Shown here in pieces: positions 16,787 to 25,278 of a stretch of DNA of 64,000 nt. Positions within the stretch are counted from its first letter, which is position 1. Each line of letters starts with the position of its first letter. A model generated the notes under the pieces. It saw only the letters and a program-made list of their open reading frames with translations, was not told where the DNA came from and made no database searches. A program made the position numbers and the translations under genes. The stretch spans positions 4,464,001 to 4,528,000 of the forward strand of contig NZ_JACHMP010000001.1 in the NCBI RefSeq assembly GCF_014204985.1, written 5' to 3'. Origin of the DNA: Streptosporangium becharense. GTDB lineage: Bacteria; Actinomycetota; Actinomycetes; Streptosporangiales; Streptosporangiaceae.

Positions 16787-19228
16787 ATGTCAGGCGAAGG
16801 CGGTGGGGGTTTGAAGGGCTTGGCCGTGTGGGACACGAACGAGGACGGACGTCCGGACAGGGATCGTCATCTGCCGGAGGGCGTCACCGGCTCGATCATC
16901 AATGCCTCCGGGAGGGAGCCCTTCACGGACGTCCGGCGGGTCAACTTCTGCTTCTCCGGCCGCGGGCGGTATGCCGCCTGCCTGGCGGACCACGGGAACC
17001 GCCGACTGGTCCCGGAGGTGTGGGACCTCACCGGCGAGACCCCGCTGCCCCGGACGCTGCACGGCTACGAGGGTGTGACTCCGGAGACCGTGCCGGTCGC
17101 CACCGACGACGGCCACATACTGCTGTGCCGCCCGACCGGCGACGGTGCACTCCACCTCATCCTGGTCGTCCCCTCTCAAAACGACGGCGCTTCCCGCAAC
17201 GACGGCGTCTCTCGAAACGACGGCGTCTCTCGAAACGACGGCGTCTCTCGAAACGACGGCGTCTCTCGAAACGACGGCGCTTCCCGCAACGACGGCGCTT
17301 CCCGCAACGACGGCGCTTCCCGCAACGACGGCGACGGTTTCTCCCCGTACGGGGACGCCGTTTTCTCCCCAGGCGGCGTTTTCTCCCCAGGCGGCGCTTT
17401 CTCGCCGGGTGTCGGTTTCTCCCCGGGCGGTGTTTTCTCGCAGGGCGATGGTGTCCCCCCGGGCGGCGATGGTTCTTCTCCGGACCGCGGCGATGTGGCC
17501 GAGGAATACCCGCTGGCCGTCATCCGCAGCTCGGGCTTCAGGCTCATCGCCGCTCCGACAGCCGGAACAGCCGCCCTGGCTTTCGAAACCGGGCCCAGCC
17601 GGATCACCACGGTCTGGCGGCTGTCCGGACGCGACGAACCCCTCGAACCGGTCACTGAGCTGTTCGGCCAGTTCAGCGGCGGGATCTGGCTGGACGCCAC
17701 CGGCGACCACCTCGCTCTGAAGTTCCACCGCTTCAACCGCTCCAACCGGTTTAACCCCTATGACCGGTCTAATCCCTCCTCCAACCGGCCCTTTGCCCGG
17801 ACCGCCGATCAGGCTTCCACCCGGGGCGGCGGCCGAGCCGAGACGGGCACCGTGGTCCTGGACCTCTCACGCGGCACCCTGACCCCCCTCGGCGGGCTGG
17901 CCGGCGACGAACGTCTGCTGCTGGCGGCGCCCCGCACCGGGGTGCTGCTCACCGCCGCGAACCGCGACGGCGTCCACCGGCTCGGCGTACGCCACCGCGA
18001 CGACGAGCGACCTACCGTCTTCCCCAACCGGCTGAACGCGATCGAGGGCAACGTCACCCCGCTGGCCCTGGACCCCACCGGACGGCACCTGGCGCTGGCG
18101 GTCACCCGCGGTGCCCGCTCCCACCTGCTCCTGCACGACCTGGTGGAGGACACCGGCCAGGAGATCGACCTGCCGCCCGGGATCCTGTACCAGCGGGCCT
18201 ACTGGAGTGCCACCGGCCTGCACCTGATCCACAGCACACCCGACCGGCCGCCCACCCTGATCACCGTGCCCCCGCCGTCCGCGTCGCATGCCTCCCTGTC
18301 CCCGCCGCACGTCTCATCGTCCGCGTCGCATGCCTCGCCGTCCCCGCCGCACGTCCCATCGCTCGCGCCACATGCCTCGCCGTCCCCGCTGTCCTCACCG
18401 CCCCTCCTGCCGTCCCCGCCACCTCGCGGGCGCCGTCGGGAGCCGGTCCGCGTTCAGAACTACGACGGGCCGGCGGGAGCCGTCGAGGCGATCGTGTACG
18501 GCGACCCCGCCACCAGTGACCGGGTCGTGCTCGCGCTGCACGGCGGCCCCGAGGCCGCTTGGCAGCTCGGCTTCAATCCGCTGTTCCGGCGGCTGGCCGC
18601 AGCCGGAACCGCCGTGGTCGCACCCAACCAGCGCGGCAGCATCGGCTACGGCGCCGCGCACCGCGACGCCATCCGCGGCGCCTGGGGTGGCCCCGACCTG
18701 GCCGACGTCCTCCATCTGGGACGTGCCCTGCTCACCGCACGCGGGCCCGGCCGCGAACGCCCGGTGCTGTACGGCCCCAGCTACGGCGCTCACCTGGCGC
18801 TGCTGGCCGCCGCCGCACAGACCGGCCTGTGGTCCCGCGCCGCGGTCGTCGCACCATTCCTGTCCGGGCGGCTCCTGTACGAGGACGGGCCGCCCACGGT
18901 ACGCAACCTGCTCGACCGGCTCGGCGGGCACGAGGAGATCCACGACGAGCTCGGCCCCCGCGACCTGCTGCGGCTGGCCGGCCGAATGCGGCTGCCGATC
19001 CTCATCATCCACGGCGACCAGGACCCGACCATCCCGGTCACCCACTCCCGGCGGCTACGCGACCGGCTCCGCGAGAGCGGCCACCGCGACGGCACCGACC
19101 TGATCTATCTGGAGGTCCCCGGGGCGGGCCACGACCCGTTGACCGAGGCCGACGAGCGCCTCGTCCTCGACCGAGTCGTCGGCTTCCTGCACGTCGGCCC
19201 CCTCGGTGCCTTGAACGTGTCCGGGTAA
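16787..19228 (+). CDS. Prolyl-oligopeptidase-type S9 peptidase
   Basis: An 813-residue, probably cytoplasmic enzyme. The N-terminal two thirds are beta-propeller-like, and the C-terminal alpha/beta-hydrolase domain has LALHGGPEAAWQLGF, the nucleophile elbow GPSYGAH (Ser665), Asp746 in HGDQDPTIP and His782 in GAGHDP. The propeller carries low-complexity inserts: eight tandem six-residue units (SRNDGV/SRNDGA), then FSPGG-type units, and near residues 500-545 a Ser/Pro/His stretch. These inserts are encoded by near-identical 18-bp DNA repeats and probably form surface loops. ATG 16787 lacks a strong ribosome site. The substrate is unknown. Confidence 0.8.
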   Translation: MSGEGGGGLKGLAVWDTNEDGRPDRDRHLPEGVTGSIINASGREPFTDVRRVNFCFSGRGRYAACLADHGNRRLVPEVWDLTGETPLPRTLHGYEGVTPETVPVATDDGHILLCRPTGDGALHLILVVPSQNDGASRNDGVSRNDGVSRNDGVSRNDGVSRNDGASRNDGASRNDGASRNDGDGFSPYGDAVFSPGGVFSPGGAFSPGVGFSPGGVFSQGDGVPPGGDGSSPDRGDVAEEYPLAVIRSSGFRLIAAPTAGTAALAFETGPSRITTVWRLSGRDEPLEPVTELFGQFSGGIWLDATGDHLALKFHRFNRSNRFNPYDRSNPSSNRPFARTADQASTRGGGRAETGTVVLDLSRGTLTPLGGLAGDERLLLAAPRTGVLLTAANRDGVHRLGVRHRDDERPTVFPNRLNAIEGNVTPLALDPTGRHLALAVTRGARSHLLLHDLVEDTGQEIDLPPGILYQRAYWSATGLHLIHSTPDRPPTLITVPPPSASHASLSPPHVSSSASHASPSPPHVPSLAPHASPSPLSSPPLLPSPPPRGRRREPVRVQNYDGPAGAVEAIVYGDPATSDRVVLALHGGPEAAWQLGFNPLFRRLAAAGTAVVAPNQRGSIGYGAAHRDAIRGAWGGPDLADVLHLGRALLTARGPGRERPVLYGPSYGAHLALLAAAAQTGLWSRAAVVAPFLSGRLLYEDGPPTVRNLLDRLGGHEEIHDELGPRDLLRLAGRMRLPILIIHGDQDPTIPVTHSRRLRDRLRESGHRDGTDLIYLEVPGAGHDPLTEADERLVLDRVVGFLHVGPLGALNVSG
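17177..17336 (+). repeat. 18-bp in-frame coding minisatellite in S9 peptidase
   Basis: Nine or so copies of an 18-bp unit (gacggcgtctctcgaaac and variant gacggcgcttcccgcaac), each encoding six residues, so copy-number change keeps the frame. The middle copies are identical, which suggests recent expansion. Confidence 0.85.
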
Positions 19229-19752
19229 CGTACGACGGCAGGTGGGGCAGACCCCGGCTGGGCCGGCGGCCGACCGCCACCCGGTGGCGGCGATGCCCTC
19301 GTGCACCGCCCTCGCGTACCGCCTCGAAAATCCCCTCGGTCGCATCGGGCAGGCGGGCGGCGCTGGAAAGCGCTGGAATAGGTCAGCAGTGACGGATCGA
19401 ACGCGTTGTGATGAGTCCGGCCCGCAGGCGGCCTTCCGCCGCAGATCACGTCACAGCGCTGGACGGCCTCGACATCGGGGGCCTCATACAGGGGTTACGG
19501 CAGCACCGCCGCGGCTGGAATCTGCGGCGGCGTGCCAGGCAGCCCGTCAGACGAAGACGCCACGGTGGCGGATGTCGCGACCGGGATAAGCGTCTGGCAC
19601 TGCTCGACCGGGCATACGGACGTGCCACCTCCGGGGAGGGGACGGCTGTCGGCAGGTGGCCTGCGCACTCGATCCGACCGGCTCTCCAGCCACTTGCCTT
19701 GCATAACAACAGTCTGACCCCGCTGCTGTTCGCAGCGGGGTCAGACCCCTCT
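19229..19752. other. Intergenic region without recognisable gene
   Basis: The interval is 524 bp between the S9 gene and the IS3 element. Short frames on both strands show no family features. It ends in a strong hairpin (19712-19746). Confidence 0.45.
19712..19746. terminator. 14-bp perfect hairpin next to IS3 left end
   Basis: gtctgaccccgctg (19712-19725) and its exact complement (19733-19746) flank a 7-nt loop, ending six bases before the IS left repeat. It may insulate the element from outside transcription. Confidence 0.55.
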
Positions 19753-19828
19753 CTGTCAGACTGCCGTGAGACATGGGACGCAGGAGTCCTTCTGATGTGA
19801 AGCAGGGCGAGACAGGACGATCAAGACA

Positions 19829-20266
19829 GTGACGATGACCCTCGCCGACCAGACCGCGATGACCGGGCAGGATGGTCGTGTGACCTCCCAGCAGCCGGAG
19901 CAGCCCAAGCGGCGCACCTTCACCAAGGCCTGCAAGGCGCGGATCCCGGCGGCCTTCGACGCCCTGCCCGAAGGCAGCGCCGAGCGCGGCGCCCTGCTGC
20001 GCAGGGAACGGCTGTACCACTCCCACATCGAGCACTGGCGCAAGCAGGCCGAGACCGGCACCCTGGCCGCCTCGACGGGAAAGCCGGTGAAAAGCGCCGA
20101 GGCCGAGGAACTGGCCCGGCTGCGCGCCGAGAACAAGAAACTCAAGGCCGCCAACGACAAACTCGTCGGCGAGCTCGGCAAGACCCGGACCGCCCTGGAC
20201 ATCGCGGGAAAAGCGTTCGCGCTGCTGCAGGACATCTCAAGCAGCGCGGACTCCGAGAAGAAGTGA
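19829..20266 (+). CDS. IS3-family transposase OrfA
   Basis: A 145-residue protein with a basic N-terminal DNA-binding part (RTFTKACKARIPAAFDAL) and a C-terminal leucine-zipper-like coil (ARLRAENKKLKAANDKLVG), as in IS3 OrfA proteins. Its stop overlaps the GTG start of orfB by 4 nt (GTGA), so the two are translationally coupled. The start may be internal to the given frame. Confidence 0.8.
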   Translation: MTMTLADQTAMTGQDGRVTSQQPEQPKRRTFTKACKARIPAAFDALPEGSAERGALLRRERLYHSHIEHWRKQAETGTLAASTGKPVKSAEAEELARLRAENKKLKAANDKLVGELGKTRTALDIAGKAFALLQDISSSADSEKK

Positions 20267-21310
20267 CCCGGCTCCTCGACGAGCACTTCCCCGAGATGGA
20301 AGAAGCCGTCGGCACAGTGCGCGCGTGTGCGATTCTCGGGAAATCCCGGGCCACGCTGCACCGGCACCGCAACCCCGCCCCGCCCTGGCTGGGGCCGCGC
20401 CGCCCGTTCCATCACCCGACCGAGCTGACCGAGCACGAGCGGGCCCAGGTGCTGGCGGCGCTGGACTCGCCCCGCTTCGCCGACAAGTCGCCGGGCCAGG
20501 TGTGGGCGACGCTGCTGGACGAGGGCGTCTACCTGTGCTCGCAGGCCACCATGTACCGGCTGCCGCGGGAGCGTGGCACGGCCGGCGAGCGCCGCGCCCA
20601 GGCCGTCCACCCCGCGCGTAAGAAACCCGAGCTGACCGCCGACGGCCCCCACCAGGTGTGGTCATGGGACATCACGAAACTGAAAGGCCCCGCGCGGGGT
20701 GCACTATCTGCTGTACGTCATCCTGGACATCTTCTCCCGGAAAGTCGTCCGGTGGGAGATCCGGCCGACCGAGACCGGGATCTTGGCCAAGGAGTTCATC
20801 GAGCACGCCATCGCCGCCAACGACGGGATCGCGCCGGAGGCGATCCACGCCGACCGCGGCACGGTGATGACGTCGACCACCGTCTCCGGGCTGCCGGCGC
20901 TGCTGGGGATCGACCAGTCCCATTCCCGGCCGCGCGTGTCCAACGACAACCCGTATTCCGAAGCGCAGTTCAAGACGCTCAAGTACTGTCCGGCGTTTCC
21001 GGGCGAGTTCGGGTCCATCGAGGACGCGAACGTCTTCTGCGGCCAGTTCTTCCGGTACTACAACACTGAGCACCGCCATTCCGGGATCGGGATGCACACC
21101 CCCGCCTCGGTGCGTGACGGCTCGGCGGTCGAGATCCAGGCCCGGCGGGCCGCCACGCTGAACGCGGCGTTCCTGGCCTATCCCGAGCGGTTCCGCGGTC
21201 GGCGGCCGAGCCCGCCGCCGCTGCCCGCCCGGGTATGGATCAACAAGCCGTCGACAGACCTCGAAGACGACGAAGCCGAGGCCTCAGCACAGACACCGAA
21301 CGTGGCTTGA
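20263..21310 (+). pseudogene. IS3-family transposase OrfB, frameshifted
   Basis: The first part (20263-20698) reads an HTH-21-like region up to WSWDITKLKGPARG, containing the first catalytic Asp. The remainder (from about 20699) continues one frame over from VHYLLYVILDIFSRK through the second Asp (IHADRGT), NDNPYSEAQFKTLKY and YYNTEHRHSGIG. A single-base change in the GC run at 20690-20698 accounts for it. This is not the usual orfA/orfB frameshift site, so the copy is probably inactive. Confidence 0.8.
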
Positions 21311-21401
21311 TGTCTCAACAGGTTTGACAGGTACCGAACGGCCTGACGAGCAGCTCTCATCTACAGCAGCCTAGAAAATCTTGATCCACAGGTCTTGACG
21401 A

Positions 21402-21700
21402 TTACTCCGGCCGCCGGCTCCTGATCGCGGCCGTCAGCGCGTCGCTGACCAGCTCGGTCCGCAGGTGATCGGCGATCGACCAGCTGATCAGGCGCCGTGA
21501 CCCGGTATGGATCACGGTCGCGAGATACAGCCACGAGTCATTGACCGGCAGATAAGTGATATCCCCACACCACTGCTGGTCGATCTCACCGGGTGTGAAG
21601 TCGCGCTCGAGCAGGTCCGCAACCGGCGCAGCGTCCTGGTCGGGGATCGTGGTTGGAGTTGACCTGGTGTGGGAACGGCCACCGCTGTCTCCGCGGTACC
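21402..21700 (-). pseudogene. IS3-family transposase OrfB remnant
   Basis: An internal DDE-domain piece (LLERDFTPGEIDQQWCGDITYLP, then GSRRLISWSIADHLRTELV) similar to the complete copy at 34119-35009 but lacking both ends. It stops at 21402. It marks the left border of the restriction-modification island. Confidence 0.75.
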
Positions 21701-21723
21701 TGTGCCGCCAGCTCCTCTGTCCG

Positions 21724-22551
21724 CTATAAGGCCGTAGCACGGAGCTGCTGCGCGGCGATTTTGACCTGCTCCGCGCTCGGCAGATGGACTACGCCGAACT
21801 TCGATGCCTTCTCCAGCTGGATCTTGTGAAACTGAAACGGTGGCGTAGCACCTGAGAGCAGTTCGGAGGTCTGGCGCTTTCTCCCTTGGTCGTCCTTATG
21901 GAACTTGCTGTTCTGGACAAGGAGGCTGCACGCCGTACGCCCACACCAGAAGTCCACGCGGAATAGCGCATCAGCGAGGGGGTGCACGCGGACGTCCAGC
22001 CCAGCCGCCCGGAGATGCGTTACCACGTATACCTCGCGGAGGAAGGAGTAGTAGGCGTTACCAACGCGCCATCGCATCGCGTCCCTGACGATGGTCCTAC
22101 TGATGCCGAACGAAGAGGTGACCCGCTGCACCTCTTCTTGGGCAGGCCTCCACAGCATGCTGTTGGCCTGTGGGTCATCGTGGGCGAACTCGTTGAAGCG
22201 CTGCCAGGTCGGCAGCTCGCGCGTCGCTTCCACGGTGTAGTGGAGGACGTGCATGAACGCAAAGTCTGGATGCCAGTCGACGATGGCTCGAACTCTCTCG
22301 GCGTTCGCGCGCTTCACCTCACCAAGCGCGTGATCCGTTGTGCGGCACACATGCTCCACGTCCCCAGGCCCGAGCTGGTAGACAAACGAAGTCTCGTGCG
22401 CCTCGACGAAGGGCACGACCGTGTACATCTTTGCTGGAGTCGCCCGCCAATCAGCAAGAGCCTGTCTGGTCTGCGGAGTTACGTTGAACAGGTCGAGGAC
22501 GTCGTGAGCAGTCGTACGGAGAGTCATCCTAGCCATCCGAACTGTGCGCAA
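21724..22551 (-). CDS. Uncharacterised protein beside the NaeI-type locus
   Basis: A 275-residue soluble protein I do not recognise. It has balanced composition and lower GC than the flanking chromosome, unlike shadow frames. Features are a helical N-terminus, Trp-rich segments (DWHPDFAFMHVLHYTVEATRE), and a C-terminal half that reads like a nuclease-type core (RVDFWCGRTACSLLVQNSK, with D and Q/K spaced as in PD-(D/E)XK folds), followed by a Gln/Lys helix. It is divergent from the HNH gene. An alternative start is at 22527 (MTLRTTAHD). A restriction accessory role is possible but unproven. Confidence 0.6.
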   Translation of the reverse strand: MRTVRMARMTLRTTAHDVLDLFNVTPQTRQALADWRATPAKMYTVVPFVEAHETSFVYQLGPGDVEHVCRTTDHALGEVKRANAERVRAIVDWHPDFAFMHVLHYTVEATRELPTWQRFNEFAHDDPQANSMLWRPAQEEVQRVTSSFGISRTIVRDAMRWRVGNAYYSFLREVYVVTHLRAAGLDVRVHPLADALFRVDFWCGRTACSLLVQNSKFHKDDQGRKRQTSELLSGATPPFQFHKIQLEKASKFGVVHLPSAEQVKIAAQQLRATAL

Positions 22552-22701
22552 GCTTGCGGTAACCGGACCGTTCTGCTCGGGAAGATACGGGGTGCTACCG
22601 ACATTTCTAGATTAGTGTGATCTTTGCCGGAATCTGCCGATAGTTGCCGAATCCTGCCGCGACCTCTAACCTCCTCTTGGCGGAACCCTGGGGAGGTCTC
22701 G

Positions 22702-23427
22702 ATGGACACGATGTGGGCGGATTGGCGCAACCCCAAGCTCGGCGCGCGGATTCGTGTCGCGCTGTGGCTGCATGGGGAGATCGGTGAAGGTCAGCGCTTC
22801 AACAAGCAGCAGCTCCGCAAGGCGATCCCCGACGTTGAGCAAGTCGACCGCCGGATGAGAGACCTGCGCCCGGCTGGATGGGTGATCAAGACATACAGAG
22901 ACATGGCGAGCTTGAGCCCAGATGAGCTGTACCTAGAGAAGATCGGCACTCCCATCTGGGAACCTGGTCAGCGTTCGGTCGGCCTGCGCTCCATTAGCGG
23001 GAAGGTCCGGCGTCAAGTCATGGAGCGCGACCTTCACTGCTGTCTTCGATGCGGTATCAGCGCGGGCGAGCCATACCCAGACGACCCCACCAGTACGGCG
23101 CGGCTCACCATGGGCCACGTGAACCCGCATAAGCATGGTTCTACGGCCACTTTGGAGGACCTGGTGACCGAGTGTGCTCGATGTAACGAAACTGCACAGC
23201 ACCTTACGGGAGTCCAGCTTTCACCAGAGCAGGTCTGGGACCGGATTAAGGAACTGCCGAAGAAGGAGAAGCAGAAGCTTCTGAACTGGATGGCGGCTGA
23301 ACGCAGGTCCCCCTCCGAGACCGAGCAGGTCTGGGCTCGCTATCGGCAACTGCCCGCAGTACACCGAGCCGAGCTCCGCCAGCGATTGGGGCTTGCATTG
23401 GAACCGGATGGAGAGAGCCCGAAGTGA
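22702..23427 (+). CDS. HNH endonuclease
   Basis: A 241-residue protein. The HNH/zinc fold is visible at CLRCGISAG ... GHVNPHKHG ... LVTECARCNETAQ, giving two CxxC pairs and the catalytic His. The N-terminus (RIRVALWLHGEIGEGQRFNKQQLRKAIPDV) looks like a winged-helix. ATG 22702 has a GGGGAGG site; the longer frame to 22624 has none. The gene overlaps the NaeI-like endonuclease by 4 nt (GTGA), so the two are translated together. It may be a second nuclease of the restriction system. Confidence 0.85.
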   Translation: MDTMWADWRNPKLGARIRVALWLHGEIGEGQRFNKQQLRKAIPDVEQVDRRMRDLRPAGWVIKTYRDMASLSPDELYLEKIGTPIWEPGQRSVGLRSISGKVRRQVMERDLHCCLRCGISAGEPYPDDPTSTARLTMGHVNPHKHGSTATLEDLVTECARCNETAQHLTGVQLSPEQVWDRIKELPKKEKQKLLNWMAAERRSPSETEQVWARYRQLPAVHRAELRQRLGLALEPDGESPK

Positions 23428-24428
23428 TTGTCGGTCCCGATGGCTATGTTCAGCCCATGCTTATCGAAATCGCTGCACACGACTCCGAGATGGAAAGAGT
23501 CTTCGCTAATCTAATGGGGCTCGACCCTACGGGCTCCCGGACAGCAAAGGCTATCCGGCGAACGTTCGACATGCTCCTCGATGGCCAGCACACTGGCCGT
23601 TTCCGATGGGAACAGCTCCTCAAGACCGAGAAGACCCATTGCGGGACTCTGGTCGAGATCAACCTCCAGCGTGAGTTCGGCTTCTCAGACGGCGCAGTGC
23701 TCGATTACTCAATTGAGGGCATCGAGGTGGACTGCAAGTACTCACAGGATCTTGGAGACTGGATGATCCCCCCAGAAGCGGTGAGACACGTGCTCTTGGG
23801 CCTGTGGGCGAACGACAAAAAGGGCTTATGGTCTGCTGGTCTGGTCCGGGCCGTCCCAGACTTGCTGACATCCCCTAAGGGAAACCGCGATCTCAAGCGA
23901 CGTCTGAGCAAGGAAGGCAAGCGCACCGTTCGGTGGCTCTTTCGAGACTTTCCGCTGCCCGAGAATGTCCTGCTCCGGCTGCCGCCAGAAGATGTCGCCG
24001 CAATCTTCGACTGCGGTCTTCCCGGCCACAAGTGCACTCGGCATGGGAGCAAGCGGGTGGACGAGCTCTTCCGGAGAGCGCAGGGCCGGCTGATAAGCCG
24101 AACAGCCGTCGCCACCGTCGCCCAGCAAGAGGATTACATGAAGCGAGTACGTGGCAACGGTGGTGCTCGCTCCAGTCTTCGGCCCGAAGGCATTGTGATC
24201 TTCGGTCAGTACGACAGTCATCGAGTCCTAGCCCGCCAGCTCGCCGTACCCGTTCCTGGTGCTGGAGAGTCGATCAGCGTACGGCTAGCGCAGCGCGGCC
24301 CTCACCACGGCGCTCGCCCTTATATCTCCCTCGATGGGAAGGAATGGGTAGTCGCGGACTCCGATGATCCAATAGAGGCTGCGCCTACTCTCCCAGAGAC
24401 AAAGAAGTCTGCTCTGGAAGATGAGTAG
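23424..24428 (+). CDS. NaeI-family type II restriction endonuclease
   Basis: A 334-residue protein that aligns from memory along most of R.NaeI (recognises GCCGGC and requires two sites). Landmarks are LLKTEKTHCGTLVEIN with Glu78, Asp94, and the Asp103-Cys-Lys105 catalytic pair. Downstream landmarks are NRDLKRRLS, HGSKRVDELFRRAQGRLI and the effector-domain signature DYMKRVRGNGGARSSLRPEG. Leu51 corresponds to the NaeI leucine whose change to lysine makes a topoisomerase. GTG 23424 overlaps the HNH stop; ATG 23457 is an alternative. The cognate methyltransferase is at 25279. Confidence 0.92.
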   Translation: MIVGPDGYVQPMLIEIAAHDSEMERVFANLMGLDPTGSRTAKAIRRTFDMLLDGQHTGRFRWEQLLKTEKTHCGTLVEINLQREFGFSDGAVLDYSIEGIEVDCKYSQDLGDWMIPPEAVRHVLLGLWANDKKGLWSAGLVRAVPDLLTSPKGNRDLKRRLSKEGKRTVRWLFRDFPLPENVLLRLPPEDVAAIFDCGLPGHKCTRHGSKRVDELFRRAQGRLISRTAVATVAQQEDYMKRVRGNGGARSSLRPEGIVIFGQYDSHRVLARQLAVPVPGAGESISVRLAQRGPHHGARPYISLDGKEWVVADSDDPIEAAPTLPETKKSALEDE

Positions 24429-24685
24429 ACCGGTCCCCCGACACCCCCAACAGGGACGTTAGGTCGTCCGGCTGGCGTCCCCAGCCTGGGGTAACTCCCA
24501 GTTTGGGAGGCAAGAGCGCATAGCAGCCGTCGCGAGCTACGGTCTCACCGGCACGCCCCAGCTGAGCCTGTGTAGGCATGCCTGACCATCGGATGTGCTC
24601 GCGGCCAGAAACGGCGGCGAGCGCAGTGATCTAGTATTTCTTTACCTATGGCCCGCCGCTGAACGCTCTCTCGGTTGCAGAAGTG

Positions 24686-25183
24686 TCAGCCAGTCACGCT
24701 AGTCTCGCTCGCATGTTCGGGACTTGGGCGCACTGCCGCAACTACTGCCTCAATGGCCGTGGCCAGCGCTTCATGCTCCCAGAGCCGGATCACCTGCCAG
24801 CCAGCAGCTTCAAGAGCACTGTTGACGCGCTGATCGCGTTCCATGTTCCGGCGGAGCTTCGGCGTCCAGTACCACTCGTTCGTGGTGGGTTGCCGACCGT
24901 GCTCGGGACAGACGTGCCAGAAGCAGCCGTCGACGAAGACAGCGACCTTTTTGGCGGTGAAGACGATGTCCGGACGGACCTTCACCTCGCCCAGGTCCAG
25001 CCGAAGATCCTTCCGGTAGCGGAAGCCCATGCGGTGCAGCGCACTACGCAGGACCACCTCGGGCTTGGTGCCAGAGCGCCTGTTGGCCTGCATGTTGCGC
25101 GATCGGCCCTCGTTGAGCGGCGCCGGATAAATCCCCCGCTCGTGGGCCTGCTTCCTGGCTTGGACTCTCTTACTCTCTCCCAC
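24686..25183 (-). CDS. vsr: Very short patch repair (Vsr) endonuclease
   Basis: A 165-residue protein of the Vsr family, which nicks 5' of T in T:G mismatches arising from 5mC deamination. Visible are RSRNMQANRRSGTKPE, the catalytic-Asp strand KVRPDIVF, the Zn/His core VAVFVDGCFWHVCPEHG and the C-terminal WQVIRLWEHE. GTG 25183 is the annotated start; an internal Met before MQANRRSG is possible. Its location between the NaeI-like nuclease and the C5 methyltransferase fits repair of methylation-induced mutations. It overlaps no neighbour and converges on the endonuclease. Confidence 0.9.
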   Translation of the reverse strand: MGESKRVQARKQAHERGIYPAPLNEGRSRNMQANRRSGTKPEVVLRSALHRMGFRYRKDLRLDLGEVKVRPDIVFTAKKVAVFVDGCFWHVCPEHGRQPTTNEWYWTPKLRRNMERDQRVNSALEAAGWQVIRLWEHEALATAIEAVVAAVRPSPEHASETSVTG

Positions 25184-25278
25184 ACTCGTCCTATTGGGCG
25201 TACAGCTGACAGTCGTCTCCGCGAAGATACAGCTGCCTACTGGCCCATGGCCTCATCCGGACTACGAAAGGGGTCCTA

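Larger units (their letters stand above)
19753..21330 (+). mobile_element. IS3-family insertion sequence
   Basis: Imperfect terminal inverted repeats begin ctgtcagactgccgtgagaca (19753-19773) and end tgtctcaacaggtttgacag (21311-21330). Inside are orfA and a frameshifted orfB. No target duplication is obvious, so one end may have been rearranged. Confidence 0.75.

Noticed and set aside
19408-19800. 130-codon plus-strand frame before IS3
   Set aside because: Runs through the hairpin and the IS left end and has no family features; the opposite-strand frames are equally unconvincing.
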